The notes: generated by a model from the letters alone, not told the origin. A stretch of 64,000 bases of DNA from Rheinheimera aquimaris (GCF_020531985.1 NZ_JAJAVQ010000001.1:868001-932000), one strand, 5' to 3'. Positions 1 through 10,056 are shown, counted from the stretch's first letter. Numbers and translations are program-made.

Positions 1-61
1 TCTGGCTGTTTGCCGCTTGAACGGCAGCTGCCTTTATTACGTTTCAACCAACATTCAATTT

Positions 62-526
62 TCAGGCCAGGTTGTCATCCTGCTGGGCTGCCAGCCGACG
101 CATAAATAACTGATTGGCATACTCGTCGGCATTTTTCTGCTCTTGCTTTAACTGCCGTTGCAGCTCAGCAACATTATTACGTTCAACCAGAAGCTCCAGC
201 GCCTTGCGTTTCTTTTGCATGGCTAACCAGCTTTGTTTGCGCTGCTCGGCCGCGGCACGGGCCTGATGCACTGCCCGTCCCTGCTGTAAGATGGCCTGAT
301 CCAACTTGCCGATAAAGTTGACAAATTGCGTGTACTGCCGGCTTTGTAAGCCAGCACTGCCCTGCTGCTGACTTTGCTGAATATATTCGGTACGGTAGTT
401 CGCCAGCCCCTGATATTTCTGCTCCTGCTGCTGATAAAACTGCTGGGCAGAGACAAACTGCGCCTGCAGTTTTTCCTCTCTTTCTTGCTGAATTTTAATC
501 AGCATCGCAAAGCGCTTATTGATCAT
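62..526 (-). CDS. fliJ: Flagellar export chaperone FliJ
   Basis: FliJ is the small soluble coiled-coil protein of the flagellar type III export gate. It sits in the FliI ATPase ring and helps recycle export chaperones. The 154-residue product is almost entirely charged and Gln/Glu/Lys-rich heptad sequence with no hydrophobic segment, as in the family (about 145-150 aa). It is the last gene of the visible fliEFGHIJ run. Its ATG overlaps the fliI stop by 4 bp, so translation is probably coupled. fliK would be expected next, but only 61 bases remain on that side and no start for it is visible. The assignment rests on position plus coiled-coil character, because FliJ sequences are poorly conserved. 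Confidence 0.9.
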   Translation of the reverse strand: MINKRFAMLIKIQQEREEKLQAQFVSAQQFYQQQEQKYQGLANYRTEYIQQSQQQGSAGLQSRQYTQFVNFIGKLDQAILQQGRAVHQARAAAEQRKQSWLAMQKKRKALELLVERNNVAELQRQLKQEQKNADEYANQLFMRRLAAQQDDNLA

Positions 527-1869
527 ACGGCGTTACTCCTTGCCACAGGTGTCAACTGGCTCAGCGCCTGCAGGCTGTCATCATAGGCGACAACATCATG
601 CATGCCCTGCTGCAAAAACCGGTTAATATTGGGCATCATTGCTATGGCTTTATCTAACTGAGGATCGCTGCCGCGCACATAGGCGCCTATCGCTATCAGG
701 TCTTTACTTTGCTGGTAGCTGGAATACAGCTGCTTTACTGAACGGGCCATCTGCTGATGTTCACTGCTGGTCACAGACGGCATAACGCGGCTGATAGATT
801 TCTCAATGTCCACTGCCGGAAAATGCCCACTGTCAGCCAAAGAGCGAGACAATACTATGTGTCCATCCAAAATAGCGCGGGACGCATCGGCTATCGGGTC
901 CTGTAGATCATCGCCTTCTGACAATACGGTATAAAATGCGGTAATAGACCCCTGGCTGCCGCTGCCGTTGCCGGCACGTTCAACCAGTGCCGGTAATTTG
1001 GCGAACACGGAAGGCGGGTAACCTTTTGTTGCTGGTGGTTCGCCAACCGCCAGCGCTATTTCACGTTGGGCCTGGGCATAACGGGTAATAGAGTCGATAA
1101 GCAGCAGTACATCCAACCCCTGGTCGCGAAAATACTCCGCCACCTGCACTGCGGTTTCACAGCCTTTTAAGCGCATAAGCGGCGACACATCAGCAGGCGC
1201 GGCAATAACCACAGAACGCGCTTTACCCTCGTCGCCCAGAATTTCGTCAATAAACTCTTTGACTTCCCTACCACGCTCGCCAACCAGCCCGACAACAATG
1301 ACATCGGCAGAGGTGCCCCGTGTCATCATACCAAGCAGCACACTTTTACCTACACCAGAACCGGCAAATAAGCCCATACGCTGGCCTTTACCTACGGTCA
1401 GAATACTGTTGATTGCCCGTACCCCCACGTCAAGCGGCTGCTTTATTGGCCGTCTGTGGAGTGGATTTATCGGTTTGCCTTTGATACCACCATGCTCGCG
1501 CGCTGCAATCGGCCCTTTGCCATCCAGTGGCGTACCAACGCCGTCAATGACGCGACCTAGCAAATTCATGCTAAGCGGCACACCTTTAAAATTCAGCATG
1601 GGTGTAACTTTGGCGCCCGGCACGACACCGGAAACATCATCTTTGGGCATCAGGTAAATGCGATCATTAGCAAAGCCAACCACTTCGGCCATGATATCGC
1701 CACGGGCGGTTTCGACACTGCAAGGCTGGCCAATTGCCGCACTGCAGCCGGTAGCTTCCAGCGTCAGGCCAACGACCCGCACCAGATGCCCGGAAACAGA
1801 AGGTTTTGAGCGATGAACATAGCCCAACTGCTGCTGCAGAAACTGGCTCAGCGTTTCACTGCTGGCCAT
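523..1869 (-). CDS. fliI: Flagellum-specific ATPase FliI
   Basis: FliI is the hexameric ATPase that energises and primes flagellar type III export at the cytoplasmic face of the basal body. The 448-residue protein is normal length. It shows an F1-beta-like fold with a Walker A AGSGVGKS at about residues 169-176, the Walker B strand [18 protein letters not shown] around 253-270, and the family motif [14 protein letters not shown] just after. The N-terminal 90 residues are the usual beta-barrel domain. It lies between fliH (its negative regulator and stator) and fliJ, with 2 bp to fliH and a 4-bp overlap with fliJ. Nothing looks damaged. Confidence 0.97.
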   Translation of the reverse strand: MASSETLSQFLQQQLGYVHRSKPSVSGHLVRVVGLTLEATGCSAAIGQPCSVETARGDIMAEVVGFANDRIYLMPKDDVSGVVPGAKVTPMLNFKGVPLSMNLLGRVIDGVGTPLDGKGPIAAREHGGIKGKPINPLHRRPIKQPLDVGVRAINSILTVGKGQRMGLFAGSGVGKSVLLGMMTRGTSADVIVVGLVGERGREVKEFIDEILGDEGKARSVVIAAPADVSPLMRLKGCETAVQVAEYFRDQGLDVLLLIDSITRYAQAQREIALAVGEPPATKGYPPSVFAKLPALVERAGNGSGSQGSITAFYTVLSEGDDLQDPIADASRAILDGHIVLSRSLADSGHFPAVDIEKSISRVMPSVTSSEHQQMARSVKQLYSSYQQSKDLIAIGAYVRGSDPQLDKAIAMMPNINRFLQQGMHDVVAYDDSLQALSQLTPVARSNAV

Positions 1870-1871
1870 GG

Positions 1872-2708
1872 TTATTCCCCGGTCTCAGGCGCATCAGCGT
1901 GTTGCTGTAGCTGCAGGAAATGTTCAAGGCTGCTCTGAACACGTTGGCCTAAAGTGCGGTCGACACTTGAGCGGCTACTTTCTACCATACAACCGCCCTG
2001 TTCAATCGACGGTTCAGCCCGCAGTTGCCAGCCTCGCTCGATGAGAGCCTCTGCACCGTAGAATTGTTCAATGGTACTGATGTCCTGCGGGTTAAGTTTT
2101 ATCAGCAGCTGTGATGCATCCAGCGGCAAAGCACTGATAGCATCACTGACTGCCTGCAATATAACCTCTTGATTAGTCTTAACTTCGACGGCAATTACGG
2201 CCTGCGCCATTGCCAAGCTCAGCGCCAGCAACTGCTGTTGTACCATCGCATCCACATTTGCCAGCGGCTGCTGTAGTTGATCCAGTAAGGTACTCAGCTG
2301 TGTCAGCTTACTGTCGAGTTCATCCTGACCATCTGCCAATCCTTGCTTTTTGCCTTCAGCCTGCCCCTGGGTAAAACCATCCTGTTGGCCTTGTTCACGC
2401 CCTTCGCCGTAGCCTTTACTGAAACCTTCGTCCTTGCCTTCGGCAAATCCTTCATCGTAAGCCGCCTGACGGATTTGCTCGATGTCATCAGCCGTCAGTG
2501 GTTTCAGGGTTAACTCTTCTTCTTCCTGTGGCTTCTGCGCTTTAGCAACCGGCTGGGTTTTATTCAACGCATTAGTTTTGGTATTACGCTTTAACTGCTC
2601 TGATGTCAGATCCGGTGTCTGCCACTGCTGTAACAGCTCTTCGGTGTCGTCATCCGGCGAAAATGGCCGTTTATATTTAAAGGCATCAACTGACATATGC
2701 GCACTCAT
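1872..2708 (-). CDS. fliH: Flagellar assembly protein FliH
   Basis: FliH is the stator-like partner of FliI: it dimerises, holds the ATPase inactive and docks it to the C-ring protein FliN. The 278-residue sequence has an acidic variable N-terminus. A run of glycine-spaced repeats follows at about residues 86-130 ([20 protein letters not shown] and so on, the GxxxG-type helix typical of FliH). The conserved C-terminal domain begins near residue 150. It is slightly longer than the enterobacterial protein (about 235 aa), as usual in polar-flagellate gammaproteobacteria. A second in-frame ATG four codons in is an alternative start. It is 5 bp from fliG. Confidence 0.95.
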   Translation of the reverse strand: MSAHMSVDAFKYKRPFSPDDDTEELLQQWQTPDLTSEQLKRNTKTNALNKTQPVAKAQKPQEEEELTLKPLTADDIEQIRQAAYDEGFAEGKDEGFSKGYGEGREQGQQDGFTQGQAEGKKQGLADGQDELDSKLTQLSTLLDQLQQPLANVDAMVQQQLLALSLAMAQAVIAVEVKTNQEVILQAVSDAISALPLDASQLLIKLNPQDISTIEQFYGAEALIERGWQLRAEPSIEQGGCMVESSRSSVDRTLGQRVQSSLEHFLQLQQHADAPETGE

Positions 2709-2713
2709 TTAGC

Positions 2714-3748
2714 TTACAGGAAGTCATCACCACCGCCGCTGCCAAGCATAATTTCGCCGGCATCAGACAAGCGTCGCGCAGTCGACAGAATTTCTTTTTG
2801 TGCTGCCTCCACATCACTGACACGCACCGGCCCCATGGCCTCCAAATCATCCTGCAGCAATTCTGCCGCCCGTTTAGACATATTCTTGAAGATTTTCTCT
2901 TTCAAGTTTTCATCTGTGCCTTTTAATGCTTTCATCAGCACATCCTGCTGTACTTCACGCAGCAATACCTGAATACCGCGATCATCAACATCTATCAGGT
3001 TTTCAAACACAAACATCAGGTCCTGAATTTGCTGCGCCATTTCTTCGTCATGCTCACGGATTGAATCCATCAGCTGACCTTCAATGTTGGTATCCATGTA
3101 GTTCAGAATGTCGGCAGCAGCTTTTAAGCCGCCCATTTTCGCGGTTTGCGTACCCGCCTGACCCGCAAACTGTTTCTCCATAATCTCGTTTAACTCCTGC
3201 AATGCTGCTGGCTGCACTTCTTCCAGGTTGGCAATACGCATGGTTAAATCCAGCCGCACTTTTTCCGGGAACTGCGATAAAATCTCGGCGGACTGTTCAG
3301 GCTCCAGATAGGACAACACGATAGTCTGGATCTGCGGGTGTTCGTTGCGGATAATATTCGCCACCTGCTTCGAATCCATCCATTTAAGTGAATCCAGGCC
3401 TTTGGCACCACCACCCAGTACTATCTGATCGATCAGATTAGCAGCTTTCTCTTCACCTAGTGCCGCCGTTAACGCGCGTTTGATAAACTCTTCGCTCTGG
3501 AAGCCAATGGTGCTGAAGTTCTGAATTTGTTCAATAAATAGCCGGTGTACAGCGCTGATTTTGGCCTGGTTCAAATCCGTCATCTGCGCCATCGCCAGAC
3601 CAACTTTCTGCACCTGTTTCGGCTCTAAGTGCTTTAAAATCTGCGCAGCATCTTCTTCTGATAAACTCAGCAATAAAATGGCCGCTTTCTCAACACCGTC
3701 CAGTTTGCCAACGTCAAACGCCGGCTTTGTCGCTTCTATGCTACTCAT
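2714..3748 (-). CDS. fliG: Flagellar motor switch protein FliG
   Basis: FliG forms the upper C-ring, touching the FliF MS ring through its N-terminal domain and the MotA/PomA stator through its C-terminal charged helix. The protein is 344 residues, close to the usual 330-350. It shows the conserved EHPQ motif of the middle domain at about 136-139, the start GVEKAAILLLSLSEEDAA of the N-domain, and the charged torque helix near 280-300 (RGIQVLLREVQQDVLMKALK). Its ATG overlaps the 3' end of fliF by 8 bp, so expression of ring and switch is probably coupled. Confidence 0.97.
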   Translation of the reverse strand: MSSIEATKPAFDVGKLDGVEKAAILLLSLSEEDAAQILKHLEPKQVQKVGLAMAQMTDLNQAKISAVHRLFIEQIQNFSTIGFQSEEFIKRALTAALGEEKAANLIDQIVLGGGAKGLDSLKWMDSKQVANIIRNEHPQIQTIVLSYLEPEQSAEILSQFPEKVRLDLTMRIANLEEVQPAALQELNEIMEKQFAGQAGTQTAKMGGLKAAADILNYMDTNIEGQLMDSIREHDEEMAQQIQDLMFVFENLIDVDDRGIQVLLREVQQDVLMKALKGTDENLKEKIFKNMSKRAAELLQDDLEAMGPVRVSDVEAAQKEILSTARRLSDAGEIMLGSGGGDDFL

Positions 3749-5429
3749 CTTCAGCCAACCAGTTTTTCACTACCAGAGAAGACAGTTCAGGCTCATTGGC
3801 AACCAAGGCCCTAACTGCGCGTAATAAATCATCATCACCATGTAAGTCTGGCAGCATCAGTGTGCCATCAGGTGCAAAGCCCACGGCATTTTCATCAAAG
3901 CTTGAGCTTAGCATATCAATGGTGTCATCCCCTAAGTCCAGCCCGCTGCTAAGAGCACTGTCGTCATAGGCTTCTTTGGTATCTTCAGGGTAAATCAGTT
4001 TCTTCAGCATTGGCCGTACTATCGCCAGGATCAGCACGATAATAATCAGACCACCAATGGCCAGACGCACGACTCGCAGGAACCATTCTTCTTCATAGAA
4101 TGCAGGTGTTGGTGGCTGTACCACTTCATCTTTCATAAAGGGCACAGAGATCACTTCAATCATGTCGCCGCGCTGTGCATCAAAGCCGATACCACCTTGT
4201 AGCAGGCGACGGATATCAGCCAGCTCTGCCTGTGGCCGCGGCTGTGGTTCACCGTTTTCACCGGCAACGTAGTCAATCGCAACGGACACACTAAGCCGTC
4301 GGATCACGCCACTTTGCTGGGAGATGTGGCTGATAGTAGTGTCCAGCTCATAGTTGCGGGTCGCTTCTTTATGATTACGGCCAGGAACCACCGGTTTAGC
4401 ATTAGCGCCGGTGGCCTGCTCCGGAATATTCGAGTTCAGCGGAGGCTGGTTAGACAAGGCCCCTGGGATACCGGCACTTAAACCACCGACACTGTTTTCT
4501 TCAATCGTCATTTCGCTGCGAACAGCAGGCAGGTCAGGGTTAAACCGTTTCTGCGTTTGCTCGGTTGCCGTAAAATCCATATGCAGGTCAACCTGAGCAG
4601 TGTAATTACCGTAGCCCAGCACCGGCATTAAAATAGAGTCAACTTTCTGACGGTATTCTTCTTCACGGGTACGCTGCAGTTCATATTCTTTGCGGGTACG
4701 GGCAGAACTGGCATCCTGAGAGCCACTGTTGAGCAGACGGCCATTCTGATCGGTAACGGTAACTCTTGACGGCGATAACCCCTGCACAGCAGACGCTACT
4801 ATATCAACAATAGCGTCTACTTCGCTGTCACGGATCACCGTGCCACCACGCGCTGTAACCAGCACTGTTGCTGATGGCAGCTTTTCAACCCGGGCAAACA
4901 CGTTTTCTTTGGGGATAGCCAGCAATACGCGTGCCCGCGCCACGCTTTGCAGCTCTTCAATAGTGCGGGCCAGCTGCTGCTCACGGCTGTGTTTTAACCG
5001 CTCCATTTCCAGGCGCTGGCTGACACCGAAACCGCTGTCCTGCAACAGAAACTCGGTGCCGCTGGAAGGCTCTTGCGTTAAACCGGCACGTGACAATGAT
5101 AATTTAGTGCTCTGAAACTTATCCTCAGCGACATAGATCACATTGCCTTCAAGCGTGTAATCAATTTTTTGCGCATCCAGGTGGTCCAGCGTTTTGATAA
5201 GTTCTTCAGTAGGAAAGGTGCCCAGCGGACGCATTTCGGGCTGGCGCGCCCACATAATGATTAAAATTGCGATGGCCAGACAAATTGTCAATGCAACGAT
5301 AAGCGTGATCTGACGCACCAGATCCATACCGCCTAACGAGCCAACAAAACCACTTTTTTGCTCCTGCTGTTCACCACTACTGTAATCGTTACCAGTCAGC
5401 GCCAGCTCGGTTGATTGATTTTCAGCCAC
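3741..5429 (-). CDS. fliF: Flagellar MS-ring protein FliF
   Basis: FliF assembles the membrane-embedded MS ring that is the platform for the export gate, rotor and rod. The 562-residue protein has two membrane segments, about residues 41-60 (ITLIVALTICLAIAILIIMW) and about 448-470 (LAIGGLIIIVLILAIV). Between them is a large periplasmic region with the ring-building motifs, such as the NYELDTTISHI segment. The cytoplasmic C-terminal tail ending in AEDE binds FliG. It is the second gene of the operon, 14 bp after fliE. The family, length and topology all agree. Confidence 0.97.
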   Translation of the reverse strand: MAENQSTELALTGNDYSSGEQQEQKSGFVGSLGGMDLVRQITLIVALTICLAIAILIIMWARQPEMRPLGTFPTEELIKTLDHLDAQKIDYTLEGNVIYVAEDKFQSTKLSLSRAGLTQEPSSGTEFLLQDSGFGVSQRLEMERLKHSREQQLARTIEELQSVARARVLLAIPKENVFARVEKLPSATVLVTARGGTVIRDSEVDAIVDIVASAVQGLSPSRVTVTDQNGRLLNSGSQDASSARTRKEYELQRTREEEYRQKVDSILMPVLGYGNYTAQVDLHMDFTATEQTQKRFNPDLPAVRSEMTIEENSVGGLSAGIPGALSNQPPLNSNIPEQATGANAKPVVPGRNHKEATRNYELDTTISHISQQSGVIRRLSVSVAIDYVAGENGEPQPRPQAELADIRRLLQGGIGFDAQRGDMIEVISVPFMKDEVVQPPTPAFYEEEWFLRVVRLAIGGLIIIVLILAIVRPMLKKLIYPEDTKEAYDDSALSSGLDLGDDTIDMLSSSFDENAVGFAPDGTLMLPDLHGDDDLLRAVRALVANEPELSSLVVKNWLAEDE

Positions 5430-5443
5430 AACCTATTCCTCCG

Positions 5444-5779
5444 TTACACTGGCATTGACATAATGTCTTTGTACGCTTCAACCAGCTTGTTGCGTACCTG
5501 AACTGTCGCTTCAAAGGCTAAAGATGATTTCTGGCTGGCTATCATGACCTGCGCCAGTGACACATTAGGATCACCAAGCTCAACTGCGGTACGCATTCTG
5601 CCGGTTTCCTGAGCCAGATCGTTAACATGGCTAAGCGCACTGGTCAGCATAGAACTGAAATCGCTTTGGCTTGGGTTCACCTGCTCTGTATTTTGCAGCC
5701 GCAGCTCAGTGCCAAGCCCTCTTGCCTGGCCCGCCAATGACTGCATTTCTGCATAAAGTGCCTGACCTTTGATGTTCAT
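5444..5779 (-). CDS. fliE: MS-ring/rod junction protein FliE
   Basis: FliE is the small exported protein that links the MS ring to the proximal rod and is among the first rod substrates. I place the start at the ATG at 5779, giving 111 residues, rather than at the upstream TTG at 5794. The ATG matches family length (about 100-110), has a GGA about 9 bases upstream, and leaves room for the leader of the sigma-54 promoter at 5827-5842. The C-terminal half (SLAQVMIASQKSSLAFEATV and the MSMPV end) is the conserved FliE region. It is first gene of the fliEFGHIJ operon. Confidence 0.93.
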   Translation of the reverse strand: MNIKGQALYAEMQSLAGQARGLGTELRLQNTEQVNPSQSDFSSMLTSALSHVNDLAQETGRMRTAVELGDPNVSLAQVMIASQKSSLAFEATVQVRNKLVEAYKDIMSMPV

Positions 5780-5826
5780 AGCGTTATCCGTCAAAAAAAT
5801 GCTGCAACTAGAATTACCTCTAACAA

Positions 5827-5842
5827 AGCAGGAGTTGTGCCA
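5827..5842 (-). promoter_or_regulatory. Sigma-54 promoter of the fliE operon
   Basis: On the minus strand this reads TGGCACAACTCCTGCT: the -24 GG and -12 GC dinucleotides have the exact sigma-54 spacing and the -24 half is the full TGGCAC. It lies about 50 bases upstream of the fliE ATG. In polar-flagellate gammaproteobacteria the fliE operon is a sigma-54/FlrC target. Activation by FlrC here is inferred. Confidence 0.85.
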
Positions 5843-5865
5843 GTTTTTAACGCAATGAAATATAT

Positions 5866-5891
5866 AGAAAAAACCCTCGAAACGAGGGTTT
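5866..5891 (-). terminator. Intrinsic terminator after flrC
   Basis: An 8-bp perfect stem (5872-5879 pairing with 5883-5890, loop of 3) is followed on the minus strand by a run of Ts. It starts about 8 bases beyond the flrC stop codon and ends the flrBC transcript before the fliE promoter. Confidence 0.85.
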
Positions 5892-5898
5892 AGGTAAC

Positions 5899-7278
5899 TC
5901 AGACAGGCAGGTCAATACCGCAGTCGCGCATTCTGGCCAACTTATAACGCAATGTACGGTCGCTTATCCCCAGCTTTTGCGCTACGTCTTTACGCCGGTT
6001 GGCGCAGGCTTTCATAGTGGCAAGAATAATGCGGTGTTCCTGCTCATGCACACTGTGTTTAAAGCTATTACTGCTCTCATCCGCAACATCAGGCTCATCG
6101 GCATCTGCCAGTAAGGCAGTGTCCGCCGCAGCCAGCGCAGCAGACTGCGCCATATCGTCCGGCTCCAGCATAATATCCTCTGCTGTTATCGTGTTGCCCT
6201 GTGCAATGATTAGCGCCCGCTGTACCACGTTGTCCAGTTCACGCACATTTCCCGGCCAACTATGCAGACTAAGGCGCACACGTGCTTCTGCGGTTAAAAC
6301 CGGTACAGCTTGTCCGCTGTCAGCACAGTGGCGCTGCAGCAAATGCTCCGCCAGTGGCACTATATCGTCGGGGCGTTGACATAGTGCTGGCCAGATAAGC
6401 GGAAACACATTCAGCCGGTAAAATAAGTCTTCCCGAAAAGCGCCTTGTGCCACCGCCTGCTTTAAATTACGGTTACTGGTGGCCAGTACCCGCACATCGA
6501 GCTTAATGGTTTTACGCCCGCCGAGACGTTCCACTTCGCGTTCCTGCAACACCCGCAGTAACTTAGCCTGTAGGCTTAAGTCCATTTCGGTTATTTCATC
6601 CAGCAGGATAGTGCCCTGTTGTGCCTGCTCAAATTTGCCGGGGCACGCGCTTATCGCGCCGGTAAAGGCACCTTTCTCATAACCAAACAACGTTGACTCG
6701 AGCATATTTTCCGGAATAGCGGCGCAATTTATTGCAATAAAAGGCCCATTTCTGCGCTCTGATAACTGATGAATGTAGCGCGCCAGTACTTCTTTGCCGG
6801 AACCACTGGGACCGCTGATCATCACGCTAACATCTGTCGCGGCAACTTTGCCACACAGCGCCAGCAGCTGTTTACTGCTATTTGATGCGGCAACGGGTTC
6901 AATATTGTCTGACGGTTCAGTGCTGACATAACGGCTGACAGTATTAACTAATACTTCCGGCGAGAAAGGCTTCGCCAGATAATCGATAGCGCCAAGCTGA
7001 ATGGCCTCTACTGCTGCCTGCACCGTTGCGTAAGCCGTCATCATTAGCACCGGCAATTGCGGATAGCGCTCGCGCAGTGTCTTCAGTAATGTCAAACCGG
7101 ATACGCCCTGCATTTGTACATCACTGATGACCAGCTGTACCTTATGTTGCTGCAGCAATAATAAAGCCTGTTCGGCACTGTCGGCGGCCAGAACCTGATA
7201 CTGCGCCAGCATCAGCGTATCCTGCAACGCTTCGCGCAAGCCGGCATCATCCTCAACCAGTAAAATACGTTGTGTCAT
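5899..7278 (-). CDS. flrC: Sigma-54-dependent flagellar response regulator FlrC (FleR)
   Basis: FlrC is the phosphorylation-controlled enhancer-binding protein that switches on mid-stage flagellar operons (hook, basal body, switch). The 459-residue protein has three parts. The receiver domain (about 4-118) carries the acidic pair D10/D11, phospho-acceptor D53 and K103. The AAA+ domain has Walker A GPSGSGKE at 156-163 and the sigma-54 contact loop GAFTGA at 203-208. A Fis-type helix-turn-helix lies at about 430-456. It overlaps flrB by 4 bp, so the pair is translationally coupled, and it is followed by an intrinsic terminator. The name follows Vibrio; the Pseudomonas name is FleR. Confidence 0.95.
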   Translation of the reverse strand: MTQRILLVEDDAGLREALQDTLMLAQYQVLAADSAEQALLLLQQHKVQLVISDVQMQGVSGLTLLKTLRERYPQLPVLMMTAYATVQAAVEAIQLGAIDYLAKPFSPEVLVNTVSRYVSTEPSDNIEPVAASNSSKQLLALCGKVAATDVSVMISGPSGSGKEVLARYIHQLSERRNGPFIAINCAAIPENMLESTLFGYEKGAFTGAISACPGKFEQAQQGTILLDEITEMDLSLQAKLLRVLQEREVERLGGRKTIKLDVRVLATSNRNLKQAVAQGAFREDLFYRLNVFPLIWPALCQRPDDIVPLAEHLLQRHCADSGQAVPVLTAEARVRLSLHSWPGNVRELDNVVQRALIIAQGNTITAEDIMLEPDDMAQSAALAAADTALLADADEPDVADESSNSFKHSVHEQEHRIILATMKACANRRKDVAQKLGISDRTLRYKLARMRDCGIDLPV

Positions 7279-8390
7279 TGGCCTGCCTCCTGAACACTGT
7301 GTGAAAGCGGTAGCAACATTTCAAAGCAAGCCCCCTGCCCGGTCGGCACATACCGTACAGAGCCATGATGTGAATGCGCCACGGCCTGAACAACGGCCAG
7401 TCCAAGACCTGTACCTTGGGCTCGGCCGGTAACAAAGGGCTCAAACAGATTATCGTGTAATGCCGGCGCGACCCCCGGCCCGTTATCAGTAAGACGTAAA
7501 AGCAGCTTGCCACTGTGCTGTGCACTTGCCTTGAGCTCCAGCACTATTTTTGCGCTGGCTGGTATTGCCTGCAGGCTGTTCTGGATCAGATTCTGTATCG
7601 CACCGCACAACGCATTTTGGTTACCAACAAGGCGAAGTGAAGGCTCATCACATTGCAGGGTAAAATCCGCCTGGTGCTGCACCAGCAAAGCGTCAACCGC
7701 TGCTTCAATTTCTGTAATCAGCTGATCGAGCGTAAATTCGGCAACTTGCTGTGAGCTACCGCTGCGGGCAAACAACAGCATATCGCTGACCTGCAGTTCC
7801 AGATCCTGCAAGCGGGACAACAACTTTTGCTGAAACTGCTGCTGCACCTGCCAGGTGGCTCTTGGGTTGGCCAAATTCTGTGCGTACAACATTGCAGCAG
7901 ATAAAGGCGTGCGTATTTGATGCGCCAGAGTAGCCATCATTTTACCCAGCACAGACAAACGCTGCATCTGACCGACCCTGCTTTGCAATTGCCGGGTTTC
8001 GGTCAGATCGGTCAACATGATTAGCTGTCCTGGCTGGGTATATTCGGTGTGCGTTAGTAAGGCATTAATTTGTAATTTAACCCGGCGGCCATCTTTTAAC
8101 GACACTTCCAGGCCGTCATCACGGCGGGGGCTAAAACAGCGGCTGATGATGGAAAACCAGGCTTCACCAACCAGCGGCTCACCCAACATCGTTACAGCCG
8201 CAGGATTGGCCTGATACACCACGCCGCGCTGATCCAATAAAATGACTGCCGCTGGCAATGCCTGCAATACAGGATCAAGCCCGGTTGGTGCGCAATAGGT
8301 TGAGAGCTGATGGCCGCTGGCTGCAACAACTGATAAGCCTTGCCGGGCAAACCCGGTGGGCGAAAAGTGCATAGCACTGGCTGAAGTCAT
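7275..8390 (-). CDS. flrB: Flagellar sensor histidine kinase FlrB (FleS)
   Basis: FlrB is the kinase that phosphorylates FlrC. The protein has a PAS-like domain (about residues 40-130), a HisKA segment with the motif LAHQIRTPLSAAML (phosphorylated His about residue 157), and a HATPase domain with the DNGPG and GTGLGLA boxes. There is no transmembrane segment, so it is cytosolic, as in the family. A longer frame begins at a GTG at 8408, but I prefer the ATG at 8390. It follows a GGGGGG ribosome-binding run and sits about 25 bases after the start point predicted from the sigma-54 promoter at 8426-8441. The GTG would leave almost no leader. Confidence 0.93.
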   Translation of the reverse strand: MTSASAMHFSPTGFARQGLSVVAASGHQLSTYCAPTGLDPVLQALPAAVILLDQRGVVYQANPAAVTMLGEPLVGEAWFSIISRCFSPRRDDGLEVSLKDGRRVKLQINALLTHTEYTQPGQLIMLTDLTETRQLQSRVGQMQRLSVLGKMMATLAHQIRTPLSAAMLYAQNLANPRATWQVQQQFQQKLLSRLQDLELQVSDMLLFARSGSSQQVAEFTLDQLITEIEAAVDALLVQHQADFTLQCDEPSLRLVGNQNALCGAIQNLIQNSLQAIPASAKIVLELKASAQHSGKLLLRLTDNGPGVAPALHDNLFEPFVTGRAQGTGLGLAVVQAVAHSHHGSVRYVPTGQGACFEMLLPLSHSVQEAGQ

Positions 8391-8425
8391 AAGTCCCCCC
8401 TGAAACACATCGTTCAGGAGAGTAA

Positions 8426-8441
8426 TGCAGACATTATGCCA
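8426..8441 (-). promoter_or_regulatory. Sigma-54 promoter of flrBC
   Basis: Minus strand reads TGGCATAATGTCTGCA, with GG and GC at sigma-54 spacing. Transcription would start near 8416. In the flagellar hierarchy flrBC is a target of FlrA, whose gene lies directly upstream. FlrA control is inferred. Confidence 0.85.
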
Positions 8442-8497
8442 GCATTTTCTTGATTTATTTCAGATGGTTAATTTTGTCAAAACTCTGACAGTAGCAG

Positions 8498-9946
8498 TTA
8501 CTCGTCTTTACCGAGATTATACTTACGCATTTTTTCAACCAGAGTGGTCCTGCGCAGCCCTAGCACTTCTGCCGCCCTGGCAACAACAAACTCATGCCGC
8601 TCCAGCGCCTGGGAAATAAAGCGGATTTCAAGCTCGGCAAGGTATTCTTTTAAATCCAGTCCCTGCTCCGGCAACTGCTGCAGCGTATCGGCATCTGATG
8701 CAAAACCGCTGTCATCGTCTGCATCATCATCGTCGGTTGACTGGAACATCTCATTTAGCAGATCACGTTCCTGCAAGCTCTCCGGATACTGCGGTACGTA
8801 GCTTTCAATGTCCAGATGACGGTACTTGTGTGGCAACTCAGCCACATCAACCACCTGATCCGGGTACATAATGACCATCCGTTCTAACAGGTTTGCCAGT
8901 TCACGCACATTTCCGGGCCAGCTGTGTAACTGCAGGCTTTGCATTGCATGCTCAGTAAATTTCACGATTGCCTGGCTGTGCTTAGCCTGGCGCTTTAATA
9001 ACTCACTCACCAACAGGGGTAAATCGTCTGTACGTTGGCTAAGGGCCGGTGTTTCAATTGGAAACACATTCAACCGGTAGTATAAATCTTCGCGGAAACT
9101 GCCTTCAGTAATCATCTGTTCCAGATCACGGTGCGTTGCAGCAACAATTCTGACGTCGGCTTTAATTGGCTGGGTACCACCAACACGCTCATAAGTGCGC
9201 TCCTGCAGCACCCGCAGCAGTTTAACCTGCATGTTCAGCGGCATATCGCCAATTTCATCTAAAAACAGCGTGCCGCCCTGGGCCAGCTCAAACCGGCCTT
9301 TGCGGGTTGAGATTGCACCGGTAAAAGCGCCCTTTTCATGGCCAAACAGCTCACTTTCCAACAGCTCAGCCGGAATAGCACCACAGTTAATCGGCACAAA
9401 AGGCCCGCCTGAGCGGTTAGATAACAAATGAATATTGCGGGCAGCCACTTCTTTACCTGTGCCTGAAGGCCCAAGCACCAGTACATTAGCATCTGTTTTG
9501 GCAACCTGCTGAATAAGAAAGCGTACCTGCTGCATTGCATCTGAATTGCCAACCATACCATCAAACTTTACCGCAGCTTCAGTCTGGCGCTGCACAGGTA
9601 GTAAACGGTGGTACTGTTGGCAATCACGTAGCAACTGTGTCAGCGAAGCATAAGCGAAAGGTTCAGTTAACAACCCAACGGCATTGGCGTGTTCCAAAAG
9701 CGGCTGCAGGGTTTCACCTAATAACAAAAACGCAGTAGCCGGGTATTTTTGCAGCAATGTCGCATGCAACTGGCTATCTAAAGCGCCAAGCAATACCACC
9801 GCCGGTTCATCCGCACTTAAACGTTGCTGGAGTTCCTGTAATGTCAGCTGTTGATGTGGTTCATGAATAAAGCCCAGCACCGTGCTTAAACGGCCGCTAC
9901 GCTGGCTTTGTTCATCAACAATATACAGTGAAGGCGTATTTGACAT
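8498..9946 (-). CDS. flrA: Flagellar master regulator FlrA (FleQ family)
   Basis: FlrA is the class I sigma-54 activator at the top of the polar flagellar cascade; in FleQ/FlrA proteins activity is tuned by c-di-GMP and FlhG/FleN. The 482-residue protein has a FleQ-type N-terminal domain (about 5-115) that lacks the acidic cluster of a working receiver. The AAA+ domain has Walker A GPSGTGKE at 159-166 and GAFTGA at 206-211. A C-terminal Fis-type helix-turn-helix ends the protein. An acidic, low-complexity insert ([10 protein letters not shown], about 402-411) precedes the DNA-binding region. The gene is monocistronic, upstream of flrBC. No good ribosome-binding site is visible before this ATG. 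Confidence 0.93.
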   Translation of the reverse strand: MSNTPSLYIVDEQSQRSGRLSTVLGFIHEPHQQLTLQELQQRLSADEPAVVLLGALDSQLHATLLQKYPATAFLLLGETLQPLLEHANAVGLLTEPFAYASLTQLLRDCQQYHRLLPVQRQTEAAVKFDGMVGNSDAMQQVRFLIQQVAKTDANVLVLGPSGTGKEVAARNIHLLSNRSGGPFVPINCGAIPAELLESELFGHEKGAFTGAISTRKGRFELAQGGTLFLDEIGDMPLNMQVKLLRVLQERTYERVGGTQPIKADVRIVAATHRDLEQMITEGSFREDLYYRLNVFPIETPALSQRTDDLPLLVSELLKRQAKHSQAIVKFTEHAMQSLQLHSWPGNVRELANLLERMVIMYPDQVVDVAELPHKYRHLDIESYVPQYPESLQERDLLNEMFQSTDDDDADDDSGFASDADTLQQLPEQGLDLKEYLAELEIRFISQALERHEFVVARAAEVLGLRRTTLVEKMRKYNLGKDE

Positions 9947-10008
9947 GCTGTTGCTTTTATTATGCTTTTAACTGCATTGTACTGTGCAGGCGTCAGCTTG
10001 CAAGAGAA

Positions 10009-10048
10009 GACGCTATTTTTTTGACGCGGGCGTCAAAAAAATAGCGTC
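10009..10048. repeat. 40-bp near-perfect palindrome between the divergent flagellin and flrA
   Basis: Two 19-base arms (10009-10027 and 10030-10048) are exact reverse complements separated by only GG. Each arm contains a 7-base T or A run flanked by GACGC. The palindrome lies 8 bases beyond the stop of the divergent flagellin gene and about 60 bases upstream of flrA. It could act as a transcript 3' stem-loop, but no T-run follows the stem on either strand, so it is not a textbook intrinsic terminator. Confidence 0.7.
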
Positions 10049-10056
10049 AGATATAG

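Noticed and set aside
1-61. Start of fliK
   Set aside because: Expected by gene order, but only 61 bases are available and no credible start codon with a ribosome-binding site is visible.
10009-10048. Ordinary intrinsic terminator
   Set aside because: The A/T runs are inside the stem; no T-run follows it in either direction, so it is listed as a palindrome instead.
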